64,000 bases of DNA from assembly GCA_030340625.1 (NCBI GenBank), contig JAOPHQ010006541.1:15001-79000 (forward strand), written 5' to 3'. The position numbers were made by a program, and so were the translations under genes. This DNA is from Merluccius polli. Taxonomy: Eukaryota; Chordata; Actinopteri; Gadiformes; Merlucciidae. This document shows positions 35,746-48,369 of the stretch, piece by piece (position 1 is the stretch's first letter; the number at the start of each line of letters is the position of its first letter). The notes under the pieces were generated by a model that worked only from the letters and a program-made list of their open reading frames with translations, ran no database searches and was not told the DNA's origin.

Positions 35746-37269
35746 CTAAAAAATATATATCACAAAGTCAGCATGGGTCGTATCCATGGGGATAACACGT
35801 CACCTCTTCTTTCTATAACTCTTATCCCAAAACACTTTTTTTTAAAATCTCATAGTGTTCGAATTCGAGCTGAAACACTTTAAGTAATCCATAATTATTC
35901 TCAGTGATAATTCAAATAGTGAGACAAGAGTTTGAAGACGCTGCAGAGGAGATTTGCAGATAAGACGAGAAAAAATAAATACCTTGAATGTGTCAGGTCA
36001 AGGCAAGGTGCAACTCAAAGGTAAAAAGAAGTTGACTCGTATCCAAACAAAGCACATAGGACACAAGGAAGCTATGCACGCGGACACGAACAGAGACATA
36101 CCAAAAGAGTTGAAATCGAGGGACAGAAGCCGGGGAACAACACAGATGAACATAATCAATAGTTAACAAAGGTGGCAGGAATTTCGCAGACAAGGGGGAC
36201 ACCGCAAAATAAGTGCATGGGTGGGGGTCGGATCAATTGAACGTCAACATCAAAATAAAGATAACTAAAATAGAGTATGATTAAAAATAGTGAAAACGAA
36301 ATAAAAGTTGTAACAATAATAATAGTTACAAACTTTTCAAAATGTTGTAAAAATGTAAAAAGTCAATACAGAAGTCCAGACTCCTTCCACACGAAGCCGT
36401 TCACATATAAATAGTCATGTGCTGCACAAACACAGACAAGGCTTGTTTATTTGAGAAGCTCAGTTCCTACACGGGTAATTGCTTTTGGACGCCAAAAGGC
36501 ACAAAGAGATTAAATTAAAAAATAAAGCAACTGAAAAGACAAAATAAACAAACTAAATCAAAGAACCATCAAAGAAAGTAAAATGTAGAAATGCACTCAC
36601 TCACCGACACACACACTCACTCACTCAGTCACACACAGACACAGACACAGACATACGCACGCACACACACACACACCCACACACGCACACACGCATGCCA
36701 AGAGCAGTTTAGGTCAGATCAGGCCTCGGGGCTTTGTATTTACTTATTCAGCAAAGAGTAGGTCTCAAGACACACCATGTTTACACACACTGTGTTTACC
36801 ACGCTGAGCTCCTACTGCATAACATCAGGGTCAACAGCCACACAGAAGCTTTACATAACTGAATAAATCAAAATGACTTATTTCAACAAAGATGAGGGCT
36901 AAGTGTGATTAGGTACATTTATTAGGGATCTTTTCTTTTAGGTTGAACTTTGACAATTAATCATTTTAGTGGAATCCATGGATCAAGTCACTGAATATTT
37001 TATGAGATATTGAACTGTACGCATGCCGTTGCAATTCGAATTTATACCCTTGACCGATTGAATGTCCTTAAGGGATACTTTCTGTCTGGCAACTCAATGC
37101 TTTCCTTTTACACCTGGCAGTCACTCATAGCAACTGACTTGTTACACTGGCTATTATATCAAGCAACAGGATTTTATGAACAAAATAAATTGTGGGCCTT
37201 TGGTCCTTCGCAATTACACTCAAAGAGTCAGAAAGACAAGGGCATAGTGGTGCCAGTGCAGTATTATTT
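35746..37269. other. unique sequence with one degenerate CA tract
   Basis: CA-rich at about 36597-36695. No exon supported. Confidence 0.5.
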
Positions 37270-37476
37270 CTTATACCATGGCCCGGGTGAATGCTCGATT
37301 CTGATTGGCTGGAGATGATTGACGATTAACTTTCAATAACTGCACGGTTAAGACGTGTCACAACATAAGCAGTCTTATCACCGGTCTAAAAATGAATGCA
37401 CTAAAAGAAACATTAATAACTGTCAACTTGGACCCGGATGGGACTACGTTTAGAAAGCTTCCCCGTTGCTCAGATT

Positions 37477-38027
37477 GTCTCTATTTACTGGAGTAATAAG
37501 GTAACGTTGCCATGTCATTACTTAGATCGTCTCTATTTACTGGAGTAATAAGGTAACGTTGCCATGTCGTTACTAAGATCGTCTCTATTTACTGGAGTAA
37601 TAAGGTAACGTTGCCATGTCGTTACTAAGATCGTCTCTATTTACTGGAGTAATAAGGTAACGTTGCCAGGTCGTTACTAAGATCGTCTCTATTTACTGGC
37701 GTAATAAGGTAACGTTGCCATGTCGTTACTAAGATCGTCTCTATTTACTGGAGTAATAAGGTAACGTTGCCATGTCGTTACTAAGATTGTCTCTATTTAC
37801 TGGAGTAATAAGGTAACGTTGCCAGGTCGTTACTAAGATTGTCTCTATTTACTGAAGTAATAAGGTAACGTTGCCATTTTGTTACTAAGGTCGTCTCTAT
37901 TTACTGGAGTAATAAGGTAACGTTGCCATGTTGTTACTAAGGTCGTCTCTATTTACTGGAGTAATAAGGTAACGTTGCCATGTCGTTACTAAGATTGTCT
38001 CTATTTACTGGAGTAATAAGGTAACGT
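37477..38027. repeat. 52-bp tandem array, 10.6 copies
   Basis: Ten full units plus a 31-bp partial unit at near-constant 52-bp spacing. Each holds TCTCTATTTACTGGAGTAAT and AAGGTAACGTTGCCATGTCG. Units differ only by a few substitutions, such as CATGTC, CAGGTC and CATTTT. Confidence 0.98.
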
Positions 38028-38216
38028 CTGCATTCCATATGAATCTCATGTTATCTGACATTAGGCATTAGTCAGACCCATATATTTCTCCGGTCATTTG
38101 CCATTTGTTTCCAGGAACACAAATAGTAGTGCGAACTAAAAGTTGTAATTTTGAGACAGAATTACCCCAAAATATGAATCGACACCGTTATATTTGGAAT
38201 GATTTGCAAGTGGCCA

Positions 38217-38267
38217 TGGTTAGTTAGTTAGTTAGTTAGACTTTATTGTCCCCAGAGGGAAATTCTT
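38217..38267 (-). mobile_element. teleost LINE 3'-tail relic
   Basis: Five or six TTAG units run into ACTTTATTGTCCCCAGAGGG then AAATTC. Read on the minus strand this is GAATTT CCCTCTGGGGACAATAAAGT plus a CTAA simple tail, the usual layout of a fish LINE end. Confidence 0.6.
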
Positions 38268-38299
38268 TTTCACATCACTGTACATCATCTGGTATAAGC

Positions 38300-38401
38300 G
38301 GGATAATCCACTCTGAGGTGTGCATGTATCGAAAAATAATGCACTTCTCAGCCCCCACGTGCATTATTTTACATACATACATGCACACTATGGATTATCC
38401 C
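38300..38401. repeat. imperfect inverted repeat, ~43-bp arms
   Basis: GGGATAATCCACTCTGAGGT... pairs with ...ACTATGGATTATCCC. The inner stems AAATAATGCAC and GTGCATTATTT are exact around a loop of about 14 nt. Confidence 0.85.
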
Positions 38402-38999
38402 TTGCAGACAAACAAATGAATTAAGAAAGAAAGAAACCGAGCCAGCCAAGAAGAGAAAGCTAAGAAGCAAGGGATGAAAGAGAGAGGAGCGATAAATGAA
38501 AACAGATACGGGGATATGAAGTGAGGAATGACGTGGGATATTAAGTGAGAGTAATGAAAGTGTAAAGGCACACCAGAGTTTAGAAACAGGAGAGGATTGG
38601 GGTCACACCACAGCACAGAATCACCAGCAATAGAGTCAGCAGCGAGTGAGCCGATTCCCTCCATTTTGTCATATGCACTACAGTGTACCTCATTTACCCA
38701 GCAAGCAGCAGAATAATGACACAGGCCAAGGTATTCATTTAAATACGCCTGCGGGCCACAGGTGTGGGGAACTGTAGAGACGCTACTTCCTCCTCAAGCT
38801 TCCCGAACGAGGTCACGACAAACTGCGTACACGCTGTGCGTTCATGGAGTTTGTTTTTTTGTCGTTCAAAGTCATTAGTCAGTGTTTTGGTGTTTGTCAT
38901 GACCTCGTTCGTAGTTGTACATGTCTTAATGGAGTTGGTCATTCGATGTGCCCTAGTAGTACACACCACTCCCAGAGGTTATGGATCTCCAAGCCCCCC
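38402..38999. other. unique non-coding sequence
   Basis: No element recognised. Confidence 0.5.
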
Positions 39000-39084
39000 C
39001 CTCCCTCTCTCTCTCTCTCTCTCTCTCCCTCTCCCTCTCTCCCTCTCCCTCTCCCTCTCCCTCTCTCTCTCTGTCCCTCTCTCC

Positions 39085-39129
<45 letters not shown>

Positions 39130-39143
39130 TCTCTCTCTCCCTG

Positions 39144-39202
<59 letters not shown>
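39000..39202. repeat. (CT)n tract, ~200 bp
   Basis: CT with CCCT and TGTC interruptions. The 131-148 residue frames over it are artefacts. Confidence 0.97.
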
Positions 39203-39204
<2 letters not shown>

Positions 39205-42101
39205 TATTGATGTGCTGTTTGCAGACTAATGCCATTTGAATAAACACTAATGTGATTGTGTATATTAGATGGGCACAAATAGGACATGGACACAGTGTCT
39301 GATAAACCAGCTGCAGAGCCAAGCCACAGAGACTTGCTGGTGGTTTGATGTTAAATTGCTGGTAATTCATATTAACAAGGAATGTAAAATATCAAATGAG
39401 TGTGCAGATAAGATTTATAGAATTTTGGCCTTCAAATGTGGTTTGAATGCCATCACACAATGTCAGTCCTAGAGATAATACCGTGGAATTGAAATGTTCA
39501 AGGCAAGTTTACATTTCCCTTTCTTGTGCTTTAAAAGGGAACGCCAGCAGGAAAAGTGAGCCATTTGCGAAATTTGGGATTTGCTTCAGTCGGACAGGGG
39601 TCACACAGGGTTAATTAGTTTTATTTATCCACTAGAGCCCCCATTCCACCCCACCCACAAATCAAACCTTCCACAAACCCATTGATTGTGTCTGAACTAA
39701 ATGGCTGACCAGAGATACAGTGGCAGTGCGCAGGCTGGCAGAATTACTTTTAATAAGGCTATGGTTTATTGACCACAACACCATGGGTTTTACTTCCAAT
39801 TAGGGGTTGGGGGGGGGGGGGATGAAAAGCTGGTCCCACTTTCACTTAAAGATCCCCAAACGCCACGCAATTGGATCAAAGCGACATAAAAGGTCAATAA
39901 CAAAGTGATTTCCAAAAGAGCATTTAGAAATAATAACTGTAGGATATGGTGTAGCTTATTTCTGGAAGGTACACAGACATAAGGACATACTCACGTAGTA
40001 AGGAAGTGTAATTCGACACATATTAGTTCATTCAAATAACGACGAGGGAGAGCTATAGAAACGCAAAGCAGATAATTGTATTAGACCTCATATACCATAA
40101 ATGGCCACTTAGTTTAATTGAGATGATAAGTTTACGGATACGTTTCCCTGAGTAATTTACAATACTTATTTGCAACATTGTCAGAGGCTTGGCAAGAGAC
40201 TGCAACTCTGTTATGAAATATGTACTTTGGAAACGAACCCTGTCTTCACATACCAGATGTACTATTTGTGCCAACGGTCTTGTTTCAGCCGGTTGCAACA
40301 GTTGGTCAACATTGTTACGGCCCTCCATTGCTCTTGACAAGTCTGTCATGGTTAAGCCCTGTTATTATTCTGCTAGCTGTTGAATACTTCCCCCGACTGG
40401 CCAGTACACACTCATCTGTCCCTCAGTTTACAATAAATGGTGACTCTCTCTCTTAAATGTACCATTAAAACCACCAAGAGTACAGAGAAGAAGAAAAACT
40501 GTAAACCCAGCATTCAATGGCTCTGTACTCAGCTATCTTGTCACCTGACAAGATAGAAAAAACAACAGACCCTTGTTGACCCTATTCTGTACAATTTTCA
40601 CCTAGCGGCCATCTTGGATCTAAACGCTAGAGCACTTAGAGCTAGCCTTTATAACAAATAAGGCCCATTGAAGTCATCCCCTGGTGGCAGATTAGTTCCT
40701 GTCAGCCAGTCACTAGGTAGGAGACAGACTAAACCTGTTGTCTCGCTATGTGCCTATAAGCTCCTTTAACACTAGAGTCCTCCTTTAACACCAGGGTGTT
40801 TTCATCACATGCTAGTTAGCCTCTTAGCAAGTGTGCTGGGACCACAGTGTGTAGCTGGGGACCATGGTCTGGAAAAAACCCCACTGTGCCCTGCCTGATG
40901 ACTGGGTTTTAGTACAAGAGTCTGTACGTGAGTATTGTGTATGAAATACGTGGTGATTATCTGTCTAGGAGAAGATGATACAATAGACAGAGGAAAATGC
41001 ACAGTGATTACTGGAGAGGGGAGGTGGAGGGGGGATTAAATGTTTGGTGGGGTCGAGTGAGGTTGGGGGTGCTACTCACGCTCTGAGGACACGTGAGGTG
41101 CTAAGCGCGCCGTGCTTATGGCGACGAAGGTGATGAAAAATGTGATGGCAGGGCATGAGCTGCTAAGTACCTTGCAGTGATGATAGTGTTTAAAGTATAA
41201 AGAGAGGCTTAGTCATCGTACACAGCCTACACACAAATAGGAGGCACGGACACCGTTTTAGTTGCCATTATCTGGGCATGTGTCAGGTCTATTTAGGACA
41301 GCCCTGTGGACATTTAGTGTTGGTCAAGGCTTGTTTGTAACAGGGATTGATTCTGTCTTCCTCAGACCAAATAATGTCATGAGGAGTCCCAACTGCACTT
41401 AAATATATACATCTCCTTCAGTCCAATTACAAAATAAATCAATATTTTTTCTTCTTTCATTCCTGTTTTAGGTCTTTCGTCATTACTGTCTTGTCTAGAT
41501 GTCAGATAGGTCAGTCAAACCTAGATCATAGTGTAATATGTATTTAAAATCTTTGTCAATTTGTAGATTAATGACATCGTAACAGATGAGTTGGTGATAG
41601 TTGGTGATAATGTTGGTGAAGGGCTAGATCTGATTAACACTCCCTCTTTATTTCTCCGCATTATAATTACGCAGCTAAATAATGTCTTATTTACTGTTTT
41701 CTTTCTTCTCGAATTTATCAGAATGGTCTTTCATGTTCTTGTTCTCTATATCGTCGTTTAATTACTGGAGTGTGCCATAACAAATACACCATTTTGCCAA
41801 AAGGGAATGGTGAATGAGCGAAGCCTCTTACGTAACCCCCCCCCTCCCCCCCCCGCGCCTGATTGCAGAGTGGACGTAGGAGACGAGGGAACAATGGCAA
41901 TCGGTGGGATGTGAGGTCGCTCAGCCCCTCGGTTCAAAAGAGATAATTTGATTGGATGCCAAAAGAACAAAGGCAGGAACAGAACTTCAATTTATTAAAA
42001 TTGAGGAGGGCAACATTGACCAAAAAGCCATCTTTTTTGTCTTTGTCTTTTTCCTTCACTCGCCTTAAGTCTTTCCTCCCTTGTCCCCTCTATGCCCTCT
42101 A
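39203..42101. other. longest low-repeat stretch, non-coding
   Basis: About 2.9 kb almost free of simple repeats apart from a G-run near 39810 and C-runs near 41838-41853. I saw no exon with supported splice sites and no transposon ends. Confidence 0.5.
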
Positions 42102-42119
42102 GTGTGTGTGCGCGCGCGC

Positions 42120-42150
<31 letters not shown>

Positions 42151-42181
42151 TGTGTGTGTGTGTGCGTGTGTGTGCGTGTGT
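42102..42181. repeat. (GC)n-(GTGC)n-(GT)n alternating purine-pyrimidine tract
   Basis: TGTGTGTGCGCGCGCGCGCG then about eight TGCG units, then GT. Such strictly alternating sequence is known to favour Z-DNA. A GT run follows at about 42258-42284. Confidence 0.96.
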
Positions 42182-42284
42182 GATGGGTAGGGAATGGGGA
42201 GTAGGGAGAGATAGAGTAGATAGAGAGGTATGTGAGAAAGGAGAGGGAGAGTGAAATTGTGTGTGTGTGTGTGTGTGTGTGTGT

Positions 42285-43961
42285 GCATACCTAAGCAATT
42301 TTGCAATTTAAGTGGATATCTCCAATTCCGTAACTCACACTTGTCTATTTATCTTGATCAGGAAGGAATGAGATCAGGTTGGGCGTGAGATAAACACAAG
42401 TGCCCCAAGTCATTCATCCACTACAAGATGGGAAAACACAATTAGGAAACAGAGTTTTTAATTTTGAATGTGGACGAGTCATGATATTATGATCCAACAG
42501 CAGTCAAGTAACAGCTCTGCAGAAAATACTGGTCTCTGTGCGCCCTTTCTGTTTGTATTAACAAAAACATGCTGATAATGTTCAACCAAAAGGACCTCAC
42601 AAACTATTTGGAGGAGGAAAATATACTCGCGCATGGGTTTCGTTGTGTGCTAGCAGCGGTGTCCTCTGTGCTGCTGTGCATAGCCGCAGTGTTCAACAGC
42701 TACCCTAACTCAGCACTTACTACTGTGACAGCTCCAGCACCCACACCATTAAAAAGCCCAACATTCATCAATGCCTAAAAAAGAGGAAAAGGCGATCAGC
42801 ACTTTGAATCTATATCAACATCCAAAGTGTTTGTCTCTTTTCCTTTAGAGAACCGCAGAAAGTAAGAAGAACAGTTCTGAATGCACGTGAGCCTTCACTT
42901 TTCTTTTAATAAGCATAGTGCCTATAGTCTGTCTTATATGGTGCTAATCAGACATTATTCATCATTAATTTAAATGAACGCTTTTTTGGATTAAAAATGA
43001 TGAATAGTTGAAGACGTAATTGTCCTTCTCTCGACCGCTAATGAAGACAGGGATCAGCCAGAGGCTGCGGGGGAAAGGCGATGCATCGTTATCAGACTGC
43101 TTAACCGATGGTTCGACGAGCCCCCGCGCTTCTCCTAGGGAACAGGACCACGGCGAGGAGAGGAGAAGAGTACTATATGTTGACTGAATGGTGTCCTCAA
43201 AGTCTGAAGAAAGGAAATCCTTGGCTTGAGATGGTTTGATGATTAGGTCAAACACTACGTTGCACTGGAATTTGAGTGATTTTAATTTCTTGTGACCTAA
43301 TTCGAGTTTACCTAAATAAAGTAAACATGACTTTTTTTTTCTTTTTCATAGAAGGGATTGCAGAGTGGTTCACATTTTGTGTGTTTAAAAGCACTTGGGT
43401 CAAATAAACTTCAGATGAGGTCAATGAGTTGTATTATTCTCCATCTCGATAATATAGCCTTCAAATCGAGAACATTTCAAAAGTCTTTGTAAACCTGATG
43501 TTATGATGTGATATGTGAACATCACACAGCAGTCTTCTCACTTCGCTTCATCTATCAACACGTAACTGGTTCGAACCCTTTTCCCTTTCTTCCAAGGCCT
43601 TTTCTATTAATGCCACATGCTCACTGCCGGTGTTCGATGTTTTGTAAAAATAAATAAATAAAGGTACATTAAATTAAATGAATACGTTAAATGAATAAGT
43701 TAAATTAAGTTAAGTTAATTAAGAAGAATGTTATGGGCCTATTCAGAGCGGTAAAAGTTCCTTTTAAATTACAAAAGTATAAATAGATGGATTAGGGAGG
43801 ACGAAGAGTGATTGTTGTTGGCCCATTCAATCGCATGTCATGATGAAGGACTTCAGGAACACTTTGATCTCAAGGGCTTTCAGCATGCAGCCTCACCCTG
43901 GGGGGCAACCCGCTAAATGCATTACTCCTTTTATGTACAAGTATGTGCAAGTATGTAAAAT
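42285..43961. other. unique non-coding sequence
   Basis: Includes an AT-rich homeodomain-site-like cluster at about 42940-43025. The open frame at 42569-42778 has no recognised domain or splice support. Confidence 0.45.
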
Positions 43962-45379
43962 AGAGTCTGAAACAGAGCCTGGATTTGGTCTAGAAAAGAG
44001 TCTGGATTTGGTCTAGCGTAGACTGAAACAGAGTCTGGACTTGGTCTAGAGTAGAGTCTGAAACAGAGTCTAGATTTGGTCTAGAGTAGAGTCTGAAACA
44101 GAGTCTGGACTTGGTCTAGAGTAGAGTCTGAAACAGAGTCTAGATTTGGTCTAGAGTAGAGTCTGAAACAGAGTCTGGATTTGGTTTAGAGTAGAGTCTG
44201 AAACAGAGTCTGGATTTGGTCTAGAAAAGAGTCTGGATTTGGTCTACATTAGACTGAAACAGAGTCTGGACTTGGTCTAGAGTAGAGTCTGAAACAGAGC
44301 CTGGATTTGGTCTAGAAAAGAGTCTGGATTTGGTCTAGAGTAGACTGAAACAGAGTCTGGACTTGGTCTAGAGTAGAGTATGAAACAGAGTCTGGACTTG
44401 GTCTAGAGTAGAGTCTGAAACAGAGTCTAGATTTGGTCTAGAGTAGAGTCTGAAACAGAGTCTGGACTTGGTCTAGAGTAGAGTCTGAAACAGTGTCTAG
44501 ATTTGGTCTAGAGTAGAGTCTGAAACAGAGTCTGGACTTGGTCTAGAGTAGAGTCTGAAACAGAGTCTAGATTTGGTCTAGAGTAGAGTCTGAAACAGAG
44601 TCTAGATTTGGTCTAGAGTAGAGTCTGAAACAGAGTCTGGACTTGGTCTAGAGTAGAGTCTGAAACAGTGTCTAGATTTGGTCTAGAGTAGAGTCTGAAA
44701 CAGAGTCTGGACTTGGTCTAGAGTAGAGTCTGAAACAGAGTCTAGATTTGGTCTAGAGTAGAGTCTGAAACAGAGTCTGGATTTGGTCTAGAGTAGAGTC
44801 TGAAACAGAGTCTGGATTTGGTCTAGAGTAGAGTCTGAAACAGAGTCTGGATTTGGTCTAGAGTAGAGTCTGAAACAGAGTCTGGATTTGGTCTAGAGTA
44901 GAGTCTGAAACAGAGTCTGGATTTGGTCTAGAGTAGAGTCTGAAACAGAGTCTGGATTTGGTCTAGAAAAGAGTCTGGATTTGGTCTACAGTAGACTGAA
45001 ACAGAGTCTGGACTTGGTCTAGAGTAGAGTCTGAAACAGAGTCTGGATTTGGTCTAGGAAAGAGTCTTGATTTGGTCTAGAGTAGACTGAAACAGAGTCT
45101 GGACTTGGTCTAGAGTAGAGTCTGAAACATAGTCTGGACTTGGTCTAGAGTAGAGTCTGAAACAGAGCCTAGATTTGGTCTAGAGTAGAGTCTGAAACAG
45201 AGTCTGGACTTGGTCTAGAGTAGAGTCTGAAACAGAGTCTAGATTTGGTCTAGAGTAGAGTCTGAAACAGAGTCTGGACTTGGTCTAGAGTAGAGTCTGA
45301 AACAGAGTCTAGATTTGGTCTAGAGTAGAGTCTGAATCAGAGTCTGGATTTGGTCTAGAGTAGAGTCTGAGCTTGGTCA
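43962..45379. repeat. 35-bp tandem array, about 40 copies (1.42 kb)
   Basis: Unit GAGTCTGGATTTGGTCTAGA followed by GTAGAGTCTGAAACA. Two subtypes, CTGGACTTGG and CTAGATTTGG, alternate over long stretches, giving an effective 70-bp dimer. A run near 44770-44950 is all CTGGATTTGG. Shortened units (GTAGACTGAAACAG) and a GAAAAGAGTC variant recur at about 43990, 44220, 44310, 44965 and 45055. Confidence 0.98.
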
Positions 45380-46034
45380 AGATCATTTAGTTCTTACCTG
45401 GGATACATTATGCCATTGTTTTTCTTCTTCCCTGTGTCTGGGTGAGGCTTCAACATGTTTACATAATCATCAAAACACAAAAAAAACTACCAGCCTGTGT
45501 TGACCATTCCCATCCAGATCATAGGTTTGTTTTTTTTTCTTTTACATGGTATTATTAAATAATACAGTAATAAAATGCAGACACAGAAGAAAAACAAAAC
45601 AAAAATAGGCTTCAAAAAGAGGCACGGAAAAAAAGACCAGAAAACTGAGTTATTAGGAACTACCTCTTATTTTGGAAACACAGAGGAAGAGGAAAGGAAA
45701 TAAACAAAGTGAATAACTAGATAACCACTGACTCAAATTGCCCTTCCAGGAACAAATATGGAGCCAATTCAACCTAATCTCCAAATCTGAACAAAAACAC
45801 ATCCCTTGATTACCACACACAAACCCACCAACATCCCTTGATTACAACGGCCAAAACCAATGACCCACAAAGTCATGCTAAAAAAAAAATACATCACATC
45901 CCTCTGCCTTACTAATTACAGTATATTACCTATTTTCATATTACATATTTTACATAAAACATATTTATATAAAAAGACATTATCAATGCAGAACAGTGTA
46001 ATTACATTTATTATTTTACGTTAAGTTTAGTTAT
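45380..46034. other. unique, A-rich non-coding sequence
   Basis: No element recognised. ATCCCTTGATTAC is repeated at about 45801 and 45834. Confidence 0.5.
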
Positions 46035-46165
46035 GTAACAGACATTTTCATCCAAAGCAACATACGATGAACTCATTGAGGATAGGTAGGATTCCTGCTG
46101 CAGATGTTGGGGATCAAACCCAGTACCTTTTGGGTGGGACTCGACCCCCCTAGCCACTAGGCACA
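46035..46165 (-). mobile_element. tRNA-derived SINE with teleost tail
   Basis: Read on the minus strand: GTGCCTAGTGGCTAGGGGGG (A-box region), then TACTGGGTTTGATCCCCAAC (B-box), a short body and TTGCTTTGGATGAAAATGTC as the 3' tail. Head, body and tail are all present in about 130 bp, so this is close to full length. Confidence 0.8.
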
Positions 46166-47214
46166 AAGCAACGAGAGCTAACGCAAATAGATTATGTATC
46201 ACTACATTACAGTGTCCTTGTTACAGTTAATTAAGTAATTACGGTGAAATAATGAATGTAACTACATGTAACATAATGTAATTCAATAATTAGGGTTAGG
46301 GTTTCCTATCAGGGGTTCTTGATTGTTTGTTCTCTCCATAATTATAATTTTTTGGTCTCTAATTTATTTTATTTTATTTCTCACTCTTTTTTCTCAATCT
46401 TTTGTTCTATTATGAGACAGAAAATGGAAAATAAAAATAGCAATAAGTGATATTGGTACATTGTCATTCCATTGTTGTTGTTTTGCTACATGTGCTTGCA
46501 CATTATTGTTATTATTATTGTTATCATTATAGTTATTATGATGACCAGCCTGTCACCTTCGTGCTGTCGCCGCCATCCAAGAACAGGCAATCACACACAC
46601 GTGATGTTTTTCCATCAATGGGCCATTTTTACACTTCAATTTTCCGGATGCTTCGAGCTCTAACAACCCGGTTGCTGGCAGGACAAGAAGGGACATAACG
46701 GCGAAAAAAGAAAAAAGAAAAGAAAAAGAAGGAAACATAAAAATCATCATTTTTTTGTTCTGTGCCTCAAATGAGGTAAGTGGAGAGCGGTGAAGAGAGA
46801 GAGAGAGGGCGGAGAGGTAATAAACTTGAGCGATCCCATCCAGCATGTGAAGGAAAAACTCATTTCCACAGCGGAGCAGATGGCCGGCACACGTGTAGCC
46901 GCCGTCACCTTCGGCCATGACCAGAGTCCCCCCTCCTGGTCTTGTTTTGTTTTTACCCTCCCATCTTTGTTGCCTTTGCCTTTTCTTTGTTTTGTTCTCT
47001 CTTTCTGACGTTATTTCTCTCCCTCTCCTCCTCTCTTCATGTTCTTAGTATTCATGAATACCAGACACAGAGGCCTGGACATTCAGGCTATCTCATAAAT
47101 ATTATACTGACTTTTTCACAAAGTGTGTGTCTTTGGAACATGTTCTCTCAAATACATTTTAATATCGAATACCTTAATTAGTGCTGCCGTCTAGAGACCT
47201 CAGGGCTGCTCGCT
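46166..47214. other. unique non-coding sequence
   Basis: AT-rich with a short TTAGGGTTAGGGTT at about 46291 (two units only). No exon supported. Confidence 0.5.
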
Positions 47215-47410
47215 GCAGTGGAGGCCGCATAGTCAGGTGGAAAGCGCGGGCAGCTGACTTCCAGCTTTAGGTACTTTGGGATCCCCAGTGTCCGCGGTCC
47301 ATCTGTAGGCGTCCTTGAGCAGGCTGCTAAACAAAACCCTTAATGACATGTAACCTGAAAACAGATTTTTATCCAAAGTTGCTTTATGAAAAAGATGGCT
47401 AAATAACTTA
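47215..47410 (+). mobile_element. SINE copy, decayed
   Basis: Contains GGATCCCCAGTGTCCGC, CTGTAGGCGTCCTTGAGCA, CTTAATGACATG and a scrambled tail (TTTTTATCCAAAGTTGCTTT, then GGCTAAATAAC). It is the same family as 5180, 58815 and 62165. Confidence 0.7.
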
Positions 47411-48150
47411 CTGCCTACATACCCTTAATCTAATAATCTTCCACATCTGATCCAAGGTTAGTATTTATAGGAATGTATGATACGTAGCTTATATGAAAAA
47501 CTTATTTTGATAGGTTTTTTTCCTTTCGTCATGATTTATTTTTTAGAATATTTAGGATGTTTATGTGTCATCACTGAAATCACATAGAAATGCCTTAGAA
47601 ATAAAGTTGGGAAACAGATGAGTCAGGGTAAACCACCACATGATTAAATACAGTTGAGTAAAAACAAGAAGAGATAATTTCTTATTTCTTATTCATAATT
47701 TGGGTATAGAGTATATTTCCTGGGTGGGAACATCTGTTTGTGTTTTATTTACATTTTCTCAATAAGAAATGGCTATGCAGGCACGAAGGCGTCTATCGTC
47801 GCTTGTGTAAATATTTGATTAATTTCAATTAATTATTGATGTTTTTCAAGTCATTTTAAATGATTCAAAGTATTTACATAAGTAGAGTTTGAGGGTTTGA
47901 GTGTATTTGTACAGGTTACAGTTTGATTCAATTTCTACAGGTTAGGCTGGCGTAGTTTGTTGGCTTGCAAAACATAACTGTCCCCACATTACACTGCCAC
48001 ATTGCCCATCTTACATTCAGACAGAATGTAGCTTTTTGTGTTTTTTAATAGAGAGAGAGACAAGGCATAGAGTTGATCAAAATATCGAGAGACCCACCAT
48101 CATTTCCCTATCGTGTCTTCATGCCCCTTTTTTTTCCATCCCCCTGAAGA

Positions 48151-48151
<1 letters not shown>
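47411..48151. other. unique AT-rich non-coding sequence
   Basis: A cluster of ATTA/TAAT words near 47810-47870 (TTTGATTAATTTCAATTAAT, then TATTGATG) resembles homeodomain-site-rich enhancers. There is no other evidence. Confidence 0.4.
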
Positions 48152-48182
<31 letters not shown>

Positions 48183-48237
48183 ATCCTCTCTCTCTCTCTC
48201 TCTCTCTAGTGCTGACACACTGTGACTTTCCCCAAGT

Positions 48238-48276
<39 letters not shown>
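48152..48276. repeat. poly-C, (CT)n and (CA)n block
   Basis: C-run of about 31 bp, CT run at about 48187-48208 and CA run at about 48239-48276. Confidence 0.95.
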
Positions 48277-48279
<3 letters not shown>

Positions 48280-48369
48280 CCACTCTGTCTCCATCTCTTT
48301 CATGTGAAATTGTCCATGTGAAGTGCTGGCTGAGTGGAAGTTAATTACACTGTTGCAACGACTAAGACA

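Larger units (their letters stand above)
37270..38298. mobile_element. possible TIR-bounded unit carrying the 52-bp array
   Basis: CTTATACCA at 37270-37278 is mirrored by TGGTATAAG at 38290-38298. The left end continues TGGCCCGGGTGAATGCTCGA and CTGATTGGCTGG, a string that resembles the ends of a fish repeat family. A 9-bp match can arise by chance, and a LINE-tail relic lies just inside the right end, so the boundaries are tentative. Confidence 0.3.

Noticed and set aside
42569..42778. 69-residue plus-strand frame starting MLIMFNQKDLTNYLEEE
   Set aside because: No homologous family recognised, start context is weak and no splice sites nearby. It could be chance.
43962..45379. CRISPR-like or coding repeat array
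   Set aside because: There are no spacers, the 35-bp period shifts frame every unit, and TAG stops are frequent.
46286..46305. Interstitial telomere repeat (TTAGGGTTAGGGTT)
   Set aside because: Only two units, expected by chance in 64 kb.
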